64,000 nucleotides of DNA from NCBI RefSeq assembly GCF_041260155.1, contig NC_091930.1, positions 19,159,075 through 19,223,074 on the forward strand, written 5' to 3'. A program made the translations under genes and the position numbers. Positions within the stretch are counted from its first letter, which is position 1; the number at the start of each line of letters is the position of its first letter. Below, in pieces: positions 41,169-64,000 of this stretch. This DNA comes from Ptychodera flava. Taxonomy: Eukaryota; Hemichordata; Enteropneusta; Ptychoderidae. The notes beneath the pieces are model-generated. The model saw nothing but the letters and a program-made list of their open reading frames with translations. It was not told the DNA's origin and searched no databases.

Positions 41169-44100
41169 GTGGGATAACCTCATAAAACTTTAACTATTCA
41201 AGCGATATCATTGATGTCGATATGATTTTTTTAAATGAACCAAGTTATCATTCATTTACATAGCTAGTATTAGAATTGTTAATACCGGTAGCTAAGAGCA
41301 AAACTTGATATTACCCTGTTTATTAATGATTCGAACCACAATTCCCTATATTGTTGGAATACCCATTAGAAATATTGTTTTAACTAAACTTTGTTGTTAG
41401 TTGAAATGCCTTGTTAATGTCCCCCGTGTCCATAATATAGATTGTGTTTGTTGAATAAAATATTTTTTGACAGCGCAAACTTCCCTAGAGATGGATGGCA
41501 GTCGTATCACCTGTCAATAAAAAATCACGCCAATGACTGATGTTTGTCTTTGGGAGTAGTAGTTGTCTCGTCGAAAATATTAATATGCGTAATTGTATGT
41601 CAGCATATTTTTACAATTCCAAATTATTGCAAAACGTTCAATAATTGAATCGAGGATTTTTTGTGGCAGAATTTCGGGCTGGGGAGGACTATTGCAGATT
41701 TTGGGATTATTGCAGATTCAGGATTTTTTGGGGGGGAGTATGTGCACGTATTCTTGTACGTTTAATATTAACTTATATTTGGTTTCCTTGAAGAACGAAC
41801 AGTCCGTAAGAACTTACGAGCAAAATACTTCTCTTCAATCCCAAAATGAATGTCACTTTACCCCATACCCGATATAACGCAAACCGCAGTGGCATAATTG
41901 AAACCGTCTTTAAGAGTTGTCTTGTGGAGGCTAAATATTTTGCACGAGGGTTTCACATCCGTTTCTGCACAAGGATTCGGGATGTTTAACGTATTTCGTA
42001 AAATGTTGGCAAACTCGCGAAAGACGATTTTCTTGATTTCTTTAAGTCTTAACTTTTGGCTTCAATATTAGTACTTTCTGTTGCGACTCAAAGGAAAGGC
42101 TTTCTATTTTCTCTGTTTTCTCTAAATTCTACAAATTTAAATTATATAGTCTTTACTACTGAAAAATCGGACAATTAAATTTAAATTTAAACCTGTTTTT
42201 TTATTTCTCGCCATTTTCTTTAAAATGGTAATATTACAAAAAGGCAGGTGTCCAACTGGAAAACATTCAGCGCTATGCATTCTATAAGACTACTATTTTG
42301 TTCCCGTGAAGATTCAAATGCATATATGCACGATGTACAGTGTTATTTACTTTATTTGCATGAGCGCGCCATTTAACGTTTGGGCAAACGTTTATTATTT
42401 AATATGTTACTCAAAATTGCACAGGCATTCCCAGTGAACAGTTTCCTATACTTGCATAAAAACCCTTCAAGAAATACTTTCCCATGAACTTGTTTTAGTA
42501 AAATCAAAAATAATGCTAAAATATACAGCTATTGGACCTTTAAGCATGTGACACACTTGTTGACATCAGTTCCTTTAACGCACAGTTTCGTTACGGTACC
42601 CCCGCAAGCGTCTGTGCTTCTATACAAAGGTCGAAGTTGAGTAAGGCCTAAGCAATGCATACAAGAGGATTTTAACAGAACATGGCATTGTTCTTTACTT
42701 TCCAATAAGACAAATAAAAGTGAAAAAATTTAACCTTCATTTTCAACGCAGATTCGAAATGATGGTGTCCTGTTGGAAGTGAAGCGCCACCTTTCGACCA
42801 ACCTCTGCAGTCGACCACTATAAAGAATAACCGATAATGGTGAGGTATGTGGACCGTATTACCGCAAAATATTGTAAAACCCGGCAAAAAGTTATTTCCT
42901 TGAATACTTTGGGTATTTACGTTAGACTCAAATAGTGTTACTTTCAGTTTCAAACAGAAATATCGCTGTATAAGCTGCCCTACTATGCCCTGATCTTTAT
43001 TGGCATAATGAATTAACTCACCTCCTGGAAAATATATACAGAGTAGAATGTTATTGTATTTAACTTTGTAAGTGATCGATATAAAACTTGCATGCTGTTA
43101 TGCTGTTGTTGAACCGAATCAAAAATACCATTGTATAAGGTAGTTCTTTCAACAATCGTACGCAAGACTTTATGATGTTCTAAAATTGTAAATATCTTGA
43201 ACGATTTAGGATTTTATTTAAAGCGATATTATGAATTAATTTCGACACAGACTTGATTGTTATATGAAATACCCCTTTGCTTGACGGAACAGATATCATG
43301 ATTATTCATTAATTTTATGTCACCGTAAAGATTGTTTATGGGAATCTCGTAAGTAGTGTTGTATTGCACTGTGAACTTTGTACTATAATCATAGGTTAAT
43401 GTGGTAGTATCAGGTAGGATTTATACGTAAGAGTAAATCTTATCACTTCTTTACGATGTACTACCCTACAAATGCAATAGGAATATGGAATATATATGGA
43501 ATGCAAAAGGAATATGTTACATAAGCACCACTACACGAGCTGTCTCCAAGGAATAATATTATCTCAACGTCAGCTATAATATTGCCAATTACGAGTCATT
43601 GAGTCAATATCGCTACGTTGTAACGTTCTAAAAGGTGTTCGTGGCTTATTTAGGTGATTTATTTCGTACTATTTCCGCTTTTTCTTAAGTTTTCCGCCAA
43701 ATTTATCTTCGATATATATTTTACATACGAGCAAGACCAGATTTCACTTGACTTTGACCTTACGACAGTTGACCAATGCATCCTCTGTAAATCTTTTTCC
43801 TTGCCTGAGTCTTTCGATTATACCACAGGATATATAAAACCAGACATTAAAGAATACAAACTTTAAGTATTACATATACAGTTTGGCACATGCATGGCTG
43901 CAGTCTTTAGGTCAGAGAATGATACTTAAATGGTTTTCAATATACATATCAATGGGTTGCAATGTACGTTTTTGGTATAACAATATCATCACAGTGAAAA
44001 GCAGTAAATAGTATTTACTCACTCATATATTCCTTCACTCGCTCATGATTATAATTCAATAAACACACTTTTATATCCCAACATACATTTAACTTGCACT

Positions 44101-45086
44101 TTGGCGCGTTTTATTTGAGAAGCAAAACAATATATAGCTTTCTTAAATCAAACTGTAAGTATTTTATATTTATGTATCCTATCTTTATGATCTATTATAA
44201 AGCATCAACAATCGAACAACATAATGTTAATGTATACAATATGTATTTTGTTGTTTCAAGCTATATTTAGAGTTGTTTTTGTAAATACAAGATGCTGTGG
44301 ATGAAAACAGATTGAACTCTTAAACGAATATTAGTATTTGTCTCAACTTGTAAATTATTTCATATTTGGATGGTAGTAGTGATTTTATAGATATCAATTA
44401 TTTTTAGCTATACAAGAATATTTAGCGGTTACCATTGATGGTCTCCGTTTTCCTTGCTATGATGAAATTGAATTTAAAACAAATTTTAATATAGTAACTT
44501 GACGTTGAAAGATCGAATTGGCGTCTGAACGGATCGCTGTGCCGTACATTCCATGTATTAATTACATAGTAAATGATATATACATATGGATGACAATAAT
44601 CGATATCTGGTTTCAAACTGGTTACAATTTGTTAAAAATGATGGCTTTGTGGTGGAAAAATTACAGGCAAATCTTTCGTGTCCACGTCAAATAGTAATTC
44701 TACAACGTTCTATACAAAAATTGTTGCTTGATCATGAATGGACTGTATTTTTGTACAATTTTCATTACATATTATCATTACGTATGGGTTGTATGACAAG
44801 GAACAAAGTTAATCATATTCGCCACAGAAGGAGACCTTCTGTGGCGATTAAAACAAAAATGTACTTTGGGATAAAAAATGTCATTTTTAACGTTTTTACG
44901 GGCTTTGATGGTTATCAAAACTTGTTAAAATAACAAATATAAATCCACCGTCTGTCCCTATTGACACTTCAGCTATATATGTTAATTAAATGTGTCACTA
45001 AAACTGACATTTTTACAAGAATACTTGCCTAAAAAGACGAAAATTCAATTAATCAGACAAACAGCGTCTCTGTCTGTCTGCCTTTA

Positions 45087-45260
45087 CTGTATGTATGTAT
45101 ATGTGTGCGTATGTGTGTGTGAATGTATGTATGTATGTATGTATGTATGTATGTATGTATGTATGTATGTATGTATGTATGTATGTATGTATGTATGTAT
45201 GGATCTATGGATGTATACAGTTAGGTAGGTAGGTAGGTAGGTAGGTGGGAGGGTAGGTAG
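45087..45260. repeat. (TATG)n plus (TAGG)n microsatellite
   Basis: Long TATG tract followed after about 20 bases by a TAGG tract. It is at the paralogous position of 18,677-18,732. Confidence 0.95.
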
Positions 45261-46076
45261 ATAAGTGGAAATGAAGGTAAGTTTGTATATATCTGTAAGA
45301 GTGTAAAATTCTACAATATCATGGAATATCAGATGACATGCATGATTAATAAACAATTACCAAATGCTAAAGAAAGAACTACTAAGGTCATCAAAATCAC
45401 TCAACGAGATTTGATTAATCTTTGTCGCAAATTGTCATGAATGTGGTCAGGTGATTACAGTGGCACACGGTGAAGGAGAGGTTCGACGATGGTGATACCT
45501 GGACATGAGAAAGAGACCAGAAAAATAATTTAGATAAGATTATGGGTTTATTATCAAATTGTGTTGATTATAAAATTTCTGTGTGAACACACGCCATTAA
45601 GGTGTTATTTTCATGTCTTGAAATTGCGTACATAAGAGATGGTCCCAAAAATTTGAAACAGGAGAATAACTGGGTTGAAATAGAATTTTTTTGTAATGTC
45701 TATTCTATGATTTACGTGCATATCTGACACGGTAACTTCAATATCTGAAATGGGAACCATGTTTTATTCCACATTTCTGATAACGAAAACATTATTTTGC
45801 TTACACAGGGAGCATAATATTAATGAATACTTGGCACTCATTTTGAAGGGCAGTATACCAAGCATTATCTCAAGGCTTCCACTTCATAGGAGTATTGAGC
45901 TCACGTTACTTTTTAAATAACTACGTTCTTATCGAAATAAATAAAATTTCCATTTTCGAAAAAACTGAATACGGTTAAATATTTTCTTACTTTCAGAGTT
46001 TTAGAATGAAGCCCCCAAATAGCAGATATTAAAAGAATCGTTAAAATAGAGTCCGAATGTTTCTCCGGGGCGCATT

Positions 46077-58720
<12,644 letters not shown>

Positions 58721-58849
58721 CTGCATTAATGGAAAATGCATTCGCCAAATTAAAACGTGAGTGAGTGAGTCCTGGTGAGGGCGAAAGGGGAAAAAAGGAA
58801 AGGTAGCTAATAGTAGGAAGGAAACAGCATGAGCCAATATGTGAGTGAG

Positions 58850-58883
58850 TTGTTGTTGTTGTTGTTGTTGTTGTCGTTGTTGT
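58850..58883. repeat. (TTG)n microsatellite
   Basis: Short TTG trinucleotide run after gtgagtgag repeats, upstream of the PAN exon. Confidence 0.9.
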
Positions 58884-59086
58884 TTCTTTATTCCTCCTCG
58901 AGAGAGAGAAGAGTTACAACACACAAATAAACTCATAAATGCAAAATAAATGAAAAAAGAGGTAAGTACATTTGAAATCATTCTTTCAGCTGAATAAGCT
59001 AAAATGTTCAAATATCTAAAGGTCTGTGATAAAATTATTTTTGAAAAAATTCGCTTGATACATGTCTGAGCTGTAGTTCAGGACAT

Positions 59087-59190
59087 GAAAATACGGATAG
59101 TTTTCAATCGGATTCGAACCCACAACATACGGCATCAGTCGCCTAGCTGAGAGGCCAGAGACAGAACCAGTCGGCTAAATCTCCACTCCC
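59087..59190 (-). mobile_element. tRNA-like SINE segment, copy 1
   Basis: Read on the minus strand it has an A-box-like tagccgactgg and, about 50 bases later, a perfect B-box-like gggttcgaatcc. These are the two halves of an RNA polymerase III internal promoter with the spacing of a tRNA with a long variable arm. Acceptor-stem pairing is absent, so it is SINE- or pseudogene-derived and not a functional tRNA. The same segment recurs at 59,413-59,515. Confidence 0.7.
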
Positions 59191-59412
59191 AAAAAAGAGT
59201 GGTTCAATAGCCAGCTAAGTTGTTACATTTTTCTGACTGAGACCGCTCAACACGTTGTAGAGTTCGTGAAGCACTCACGCACGCATGCTCACTATCATAC
59301 ATCGCACATACACACTACATCGAAGCGAAAAAACGAATTTCATCGCTTTAACTGGGCGAACGATAACCTCGGGGACAATTCTGTCCACCAGCAGTGTTAC
59401 CAACCCAGGATA

Positions 59413-59515
59413 GAAAATACGGATAGTTTTCAATCGGATTCGAACCCACAACATACGGCATCAGTCGCCTAGCTGAGAGGCCAGAGACAGAACCAGTCAG
59501 CTAAATCTCCACTCC
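59413..59515 (-). mobile_element. tRNA-like SINE segment, copy 2
   Basis: Nearly identical to 59,087-59,190 (cggatagttttcaatcggat, gaacccacaacatacggcat), same orientation, about 325 bp downstream. Both stand at the start of, or inside, the 150-bp repeat array. Confidence 0.7.
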
Positions 59516-59519
59516 AAAA

Positions 59520-60330
59520 AATCGTAATAAAATGGCCACATGGCGGCCTAATTGGATCGTATCACAAAACAAATCAATGTGCATATGTATGACATAGGTC
59601 AATGTCCTTGTACCAAGTTTGAATAAAATCGGTTGAGATATGTCTGAGTTATGGCTCTGTACATGAAAAAACCGTAGCAAAATGGCCGTAAAGCAGCCAT
59701 ATTAGATCGTATTACGAAACAAATTGATATGCATAGCTATGACATTGGTCAATGTCCTTGTACCAACTTTGAATAAAATCTGTTGAAACATGTCTGATTT
59801 ATGGCTCTGTACATGAAAAAATCGTAATAAATTGGCCGTCTAGCGGCCATATTGGATTGTATCACAAAACAAATTGACGTGCATATGTATGACATAGGTT
59901 AATGTCCTTGTACCAAGTTTGAATAAAATCGGCTGAGATATGCCTGAGTTATGGCTCTGTACATGAAAAAAATCGAAAACAAATGGCCGTAAAGCAGCCA
60001 TATTGGATTGTATCACAAAACAAATTGGTGTGCATATCTATGTCATTGGTCAATGTCTTTGTACCAACTTTGAATAAAATCGGTTGAAACATGCCTGAGT
60101 AATGGCTCTATACATGAAAAAATCGTAATAAAATGGCAACACAACAGCCATATTGGATCGTATCAAAAAATAAATCTACATGCATCTGTATGACATATAA
60201 AGTAATCCTTGTACCAAGTTTGAATGAAATCGTTCCAGGCATCTCTGAGATATCTGCGTGAATGGACGAACGGACGCACGGACATGACCAAACCTATAAG
60301 TCCCCCCGGATGGTGTCCGTGGGGACTAAA
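59520..60330. repeat. 150-bp tandem array, 300-bp alternating order
   Basis: The marker aatggc begins units at 59,531, 59,681, 59,831, 59,982 and 60,132. Odd units share gcggcc, gacatagg and accaagttt. Even units share gcagcc, cattgg and accaacttt, so the true repeat is a 300-bp dimer. A partial unit precedes the first SINE segment (59,055-59,090). The array ends with ggacgaacggacgcacggac and a hairpin (agtccccccgga ... tccgtggggact) at 60,299-60,328. Confidence 0.85.
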
Positions 60331-61150
60331 ACCATCTGCACAAAGTTTCATCAAATTTGGTACAGTTGTACCAGAAAGAGCGCTCTGATCTCGAATTATG
60401 CAAATTAGACCTAATTATGCATGCTACACCAATATAAATAGACCTGCATATGTATGCCATAATGTAGTATCCTTGTATCAAGTTTAAAAAGAATTGGCAC
60501 AGGAATATCTCAGATGTCTGCATTCATGAACCCCTGTGCATGGTCACAGCATTAATATTAATTTCATCCTGGAACGCCTGTGGATCATACCTGGGGACCC
60601 TGTGGATGGATATCAAATACAGGAAAGAAAACGGCCGTCACACAGCCATTTATGATCAAATCATTACAAAAATTGGCGTGCATATATATGTGATAGGGAT
60701 TAATATAGGTAGGCAATCGGCATCGCTGAGAAATTTACATGAACGCACAGTCGCACAGTCGTAAAATATAGGAAACGAAATGGCCGCCATGCAGCTATTT
60801 TAGACTAGATCAAAACGACAATCAGTGTGCATATGTATAACATATAGAGTAATCGATGTACCAAGTTTGAATGGAATCGCTCTTAGCATCACTGAGAAAT
60901 TTGCGTGAACATACGCACTGACATCAAATACAGGAAACAAAATGGCTGCCAGACGGCCATATTGAATCGGATCGTATAAAAATCAACGTGCATATATATG
61001 GCATAGGTGATAACCCTTGTACAAAGTTTGAATAAAATCGCTCCAGGAGTCTCTGAGATATCTGCGTGAACGGACGGACGGACGCACACACGCACACACG
61101 GACATGACCAAACTTATAAGTCCCCCCGGACGGTGTCCGTCGGGACTAAT
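60331..61150. repeat. Diverged second block of the 150-bp family
   Basis: Further, more diverged units (aatggccgccatgcagc near 60,780, aatggctgccagacggcc near 60,940, gtaccaagtttgaatg) end in the same GC-rich cap at 61,070-61,148: cgcacac repeats and the accgtcc/ggacggtgtccg hairpin followed by gggactaa. Two blocks with the same end suggest two insertions of one element, or one duplicated. Confidence 0.7.
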
Positions 61151-61165
61151 AATATATGTATTTGT

Positions 61166-61222
61166 GTATGTATGTATGTATGTATGTATGTATGTATGTA
61201 TGTATGTATGTATGTATGTATG

Positions 61223-61252
<30 letters not shown>
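61166..61252. repeat. (TATG)n microsatellite
   Basis: Perfect TATG run about 20 bases after the cap of the preceding repeat block. Confidence 0.96.
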
Positions 61253-61253
<1 letters not shown>

Positions 61254-62880
61254 TGACCGTACAAATGAAAACATAGAGTGAAAGAGCAATGTGCTGATAT
61301 ATACAGGGGTTTTCAAAGCATAATGGCAGCATGGTTATATTTCCAAGGAATGCAGAAACATTTTGCAATTATGTTAAAAGTACATGAAGTCAGAGCAAGG
61401 AGTGCCGAAGCAATATCAATTGGGTTATATGTATTATGTGTGTCAAACCCCTTTTAATGTGGTAATATGTGCATATAGTGCCAAGGCAAGGGTTGAGGTT
61501 ATATGTACAAGCGTTTCAAAAGCCATGACAGAGTAGCTATATGAAGAAGGGGTGACTAAACAATTGCAATATGATTATAAGTACGAGGAGCGGCAAGCAT
61601 AGGCAATGTGGTTTTATGTGCAAGGAGTTCACAATCGATGCCAATGTGATTATATGTAAATTAAGTGTTAAAACTATGGCAATGTCGTCATTTGCATGTG
61701 GGCTTGATGTGCATTAGTCGCAGTTGAAAAATGAAGTTTTTAGATTTGATAACTGCATTGACTTCTATGTCATATTCACGAACCTTTTTGTACTGGGAAA
61801 TCAATATCGTAAATCATTAGTAATCAAAATAATTGTCGCTTACCTACGTTCTGGTCAGCCCGCACATACTGCAAAAAGACGTACCATAACAGATTTGTTA
61901 TTTGACAAGTACATGATCTCCAACCTGTAGCCATTGCCTCGAGCTCATTACAGTCAGGTTCTGCGTAGATGATATGCGTTCTTGCTCAGCAAGCAGTCTT
62001 TCCAAGAATCAATAAAAAGAACAATGCATTTTTGAAATGCACTATTGATATGCTTACAAATAATTTCGTCAATGCTTATACATAATTAATAAACCCTTTG
62101 TGTGACTTTCTACAGTCATAAGAATGATGTTATTGCAAAATGACGAGCAAGCAAAAGATAAGAATGCTGCAAGTGGGACGCAAATTAACTATTTTCAATT
62201 TTAGTGTCTTCTGAATGATGAATTAGCGGCTATTAAATGAGGTTCCGACAAGACTTGATTCATAGATGGACCACTTGGGAGTGATTGATAATTAAATGGG
62301 TGATGAGATGCTGAGCCCTATTTTTAATCCGTAAACTAGTTTTATAGAGAGCTTGACATTTTCTTGTTCTCAATAATATATTGCGAACAACGGCACCTTT
62401 ACAGCAAGAAGAATAAAAAGAATACGTTAAAATTGGATTTTGTGCGGATTTCATTCCAAATGATTATTTTGCTCATATTTTATTAAATGCAATAATGTTA
62501 ATAATTTGTTTCTGTAAAATGTGGCATTTCGTTAATGAATATAAACTCCTGAAGATTAAACAAAACGGCACTCACTAAATTGTAAACTATTTCAACTTTA
62601 CGTGACTGTGGCAGGCAATATTATTTTAAAGAAGCATATTACATATTGAAATTGAAAGCATAATATTGATCCATTCTATTTTATGTACATTTGCACCCGT
62701 ATGATATGGATTATAAAGTCATATTCCATGTAGTTTATACAAATGTTCATTTTAAGTCCTAAGCTACAAAGTACGTGTGTTCAATTTCCACTAAGTAATT
62801 TTTTTTCGAAACCCCCGGCGACTGCTTCAGTAGATTTCACAAAATTTAGCAATAGCCTCACTCTGAGCTTATTTTGGACA
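61253..62880. repeat. Diverged units and R-family block
   Basis: 61,400-61,700 has irregular repeats with ttatatgt and gcaatgtg phrases. 61,838-62,110 matches the R-family block at 1,551-1,820 and 35,093-35,360 (tcgcttacc, gcccgcacatactgc, tagccattgcctc, cataattaa). No gene was recognised. Confidence 0.5.
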
Positions 62881-62895
62881 ACTTTTGTATCATAC

Positions 62896-62954
62896 CTTGC
62901 TATCGTGTTGGAACTCTATACTTCAGCCAACAGCCTTTCCAATCAAAATCAGCT
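62896..62954 (-). pseudogene. Remnant of a third PAN exon
   Basis: The splice-site contexts of the PAN exon are both present: plus-strand atcatac|cttgc at the donor side, as in copy B, and ct|ctgcattaatg at the acceptor side, as in copy A. But only 59 bp lie between them, against 228-234. The retained piece reads GCWLKYRVPT on the minus strand, matching KCWLKYSVPP. About 170 bp including the CC-x2-C-x4-GC core are gone. It shows that the tandem family once had at least one more member on this side. Confidence 0.7.
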
Positions 62955-63300
62955 CTGCATTAATGCCGATACATTTGTTGAGATGCAACGTATGTATGTA
63001 GGCAATTGGTTAACTATAAGTGAGTAAGAAAGCATTAGTTACTAATTAGGTAAATTTGCGAATATACCAGAAACCCCGCAAATATTCATTACCTAGATTA
63101 TTTTCAAATGCTGACAAAATCAAAAACAAAGACAATCGAACCATTTTCGAAATTGTTATTCTACGTGGCGTTTAATTTTAGGCTTTGCGAGTCTTTGTTT
63201 ATACGGCAAGATAAGATTGATGTTATCTCAAGGAAATTCGCCTACATTAGTTTGTGCCTCATGAAGGTAAATATTTAGGGGAATATATTTATGGCAGCTT
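62955..63300. other. No recognisable gene
   Basis: Nothing supported beyond the adjacent PAN remnant. Confidence 0.35.
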
Positions 63301-63510
63301 TACTTTCACTTCTATTCAAGTCCCGGTAGATCCAGAGTAGCGGATTCATTGTCGGAGGATGGTGAATTCAAGACTCTAGCTCGGTGTTGTGCCCTTGAGC
63401 AAGGCACTTTACTCCCCAGTGCTCCATTTGGGTAGTGGGTTATGGGTACCTCATCCTGTAAATGGGCTAGCACCCGTTGGATGATGGACTAAAATAAAAA
63501 AAAAGAAAGA
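63300..63510. mobile_element. Interspersed repeat with A-rich tail
   Basis: Contains tgttgtgcccttgagcaagg followed by cactttac ... gtgctcc ... gggttatgggtacct, a sequence of the kind that recurs widely as a short interspersed element in animal genomes, ending in taaaataaaaaaaaag. Family is not assigned. Confidence 0.45.
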
Positions 63511-63559
63511 AAGAACACCTTATTAATCAGCAGCAAATTTCGCTGCGTGAGAAACCAAA

Positions 63560-63735
63560 TAGTACTTATTGTATTAGCATGGATTATTGCCTGTATCTTA
63601 GTTGAAGAGTGCATATACAGATGATGAAGTCAAGAATCCATTGCTTGTATTCAGAAAGCCTGTATTCATGCTGATTCATGTGAATTCACGTGTATTATTC
63701 TGTAACATAGGCAACTAATTAGTGTGAATTTATCT
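63560..63735. repeat. 185-bp dispersed repeat, second copy
   Basis: Direct-orientation match to 57,088-57,275 inside the TTAA-flanked element. Shared landmarks are catggattattgcc, gaagagtgcatatacagatg, tattcag.aagcctgtattc and gtgaattcacgtgtattat. It may belong to another copy of that element that runs past the window's right edge. The rest, 63,736-64,000, shows nothing I recognise. Confidence 0.7.
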
Positions 63736-64000
63736 GTATTATTGCGTTTTGATACAGTGTTTACAGTTACAGGCGAGTTACAGGGGAACTATTTTCACCT
63801 AATAAACTGTGACAAAAACGTTGTCCCCATTAGTGGCCTAAAATTTCTATATATTTTCAAAACAATACATGAACAAAATGTTAACATACTTATTTTCAAA
63901 TATTTTATCGCGAAAGGTGTTTTCATTTAGGAGAAATAAGTATGTTTTGATTCTTCGCCAAACCAAAAAATAACTTTAATGGGAGATAAATATAAAACAA

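Larger units (their letters stand above)
40090..45990. repeat. 3' flank of copy A, duplicated at 13.4-19.4 kb
   Basis: The downstream part of the duplication unit, matching 13,400-19,461 in order. It differs by an extra 800 bp or so at 40,370-41,175 and by lacking the 1.7-kb insertion of the other copy. Some plus-strand frames, for example at 44,586-44,933, have no counterpart in the paralogous region and no recognised domain. A 12-bp-stem hairpin lies at 44,820-44,846 (cgccacagaagg, aga loop, ccttctgtggcg). Confidence 0.6.

Noticed and set aside
42672..42953. Transmembrane or PLAT exon after the GPS-like exon of copy A
   Set aside because: The minus-strand frames between 40 and 46 kb were inspected for PLAT or multi-span membrane patterns. 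None resembled them or had a paralogous partner.
44586..44933. 115-codon plus-strand frame
   Set aside because: Unassigned, AT-biased, with a hairpin in its middle (44,820-44,846), and not conserved at the paralogous position near 18.3 kb.
45084..45356. Tyr-Ile-His-Thr repeat frames at 45.1 and 61.1 kb
   Set aside because: Artefacts of the TATG microsatellites.
59087..59190. Functional tRNA gene
   Set aside because: A and B boxes are good, but no acceptor stem pairs and the T stem is imperfect. A SINE or pseudogene fits better.
59520..60330. Protein repeat encoded by the 150-bp units
   Set aside because: 150 is a multiple of 3, but every frame has stops within each unit and the unit changes include indels.

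Overview
This window is AT-rich eukaryotic DNA: no operons, short exons in long introns, very abundant microsatellites, and retroelements and DNA transposons. The protein signals (PAN/apple, HYR and a polycystin-like GAIN region ending in a GPS-like segment, all joined by phase-1 introns), together with a Penelope-like element and a CR1/L2-type LINE end, suggest a marine invertebrate. A non-vertebrate deuterostome (hemichordate, echinoderm or cephalochordate) is my best guess, but this is inference and not proven by the sequence.

The organising feature is an old tandem duplication. Two copies of one minus-strand gene run from high to low coordinates: copy A (about 58,720 to 46,077) and copy B (about 29,191 to 19,462). 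Exon order is PAN, HYR, HYR, two short linker exons, a GAIN-type exon, three further ectodomain exons and a GPS-like exon. Exon lengths and splice phases match between copies almost to the base, and homology continues past the 3' ends (about 13,400-19,400 against 40,090-45,900). The repeat period is about 27-30 kb. A small remnant of a third PAN exon lies at 62,896-62,954. No transmembrane or cytoplasmic exons were found after the GPS-like exon in either copy.

Copy B is a pseudogene: one HYR exon is cut in half, the GAIN exon has a one-base deletion with a stop, a later exon has a one-base insertion with a stop, and the start of the GPS-like exon is missing. Copy A is mostly open but has a two-base length anomaly beside one splice donor and a stop just after the GPS-like segment. 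It is therefore either a soluble-ectodomain gene or also decaying.

The paralogues act as empty-site controls for mobile elements. Copy A alone carries a Penelope-like element (53.7-56.3 kb) beside a 428-bp foldback, a TTAA-flanked 950-bp element (56,823-57,772), a 1,026-bp foldback (49,629-50,654) and a segment ending in a 114-bp hairpin (41,055-41,168). Copy B alone carries a 2.7-kb replacement containing a TTAA-flanked 898-bp element (27,089-27,986), and a 1.7-kb insertion (14,990-16,670).

Region by region: 1-13 kb holds a dispersed repeat family (called R here), a 116-bp minisatellite with palindromes (5,031-5,700), 130-bp-class repeats and microsatellites, with no convincing gene. 13.4-29.2 kb is copy B and its 3' flank. 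29.2-40 kb holds a LINE end (30.1-31.0 kb), R-family repeats and a 1,477-bp DNA element with a 6-bp target duplication. 40-58.7 kb is copy A. 59-61.2 kb is a 150-bp tandem array with a 300-bp alternating structure, interrupted by two tRNA-like SINE segments. 61.2-64 kb holds a TATG tract, R-family sequence, the third PAN remnant and two interspersed repeats. I found no convincing tRNA, rRNA, CRISPR or promoter.
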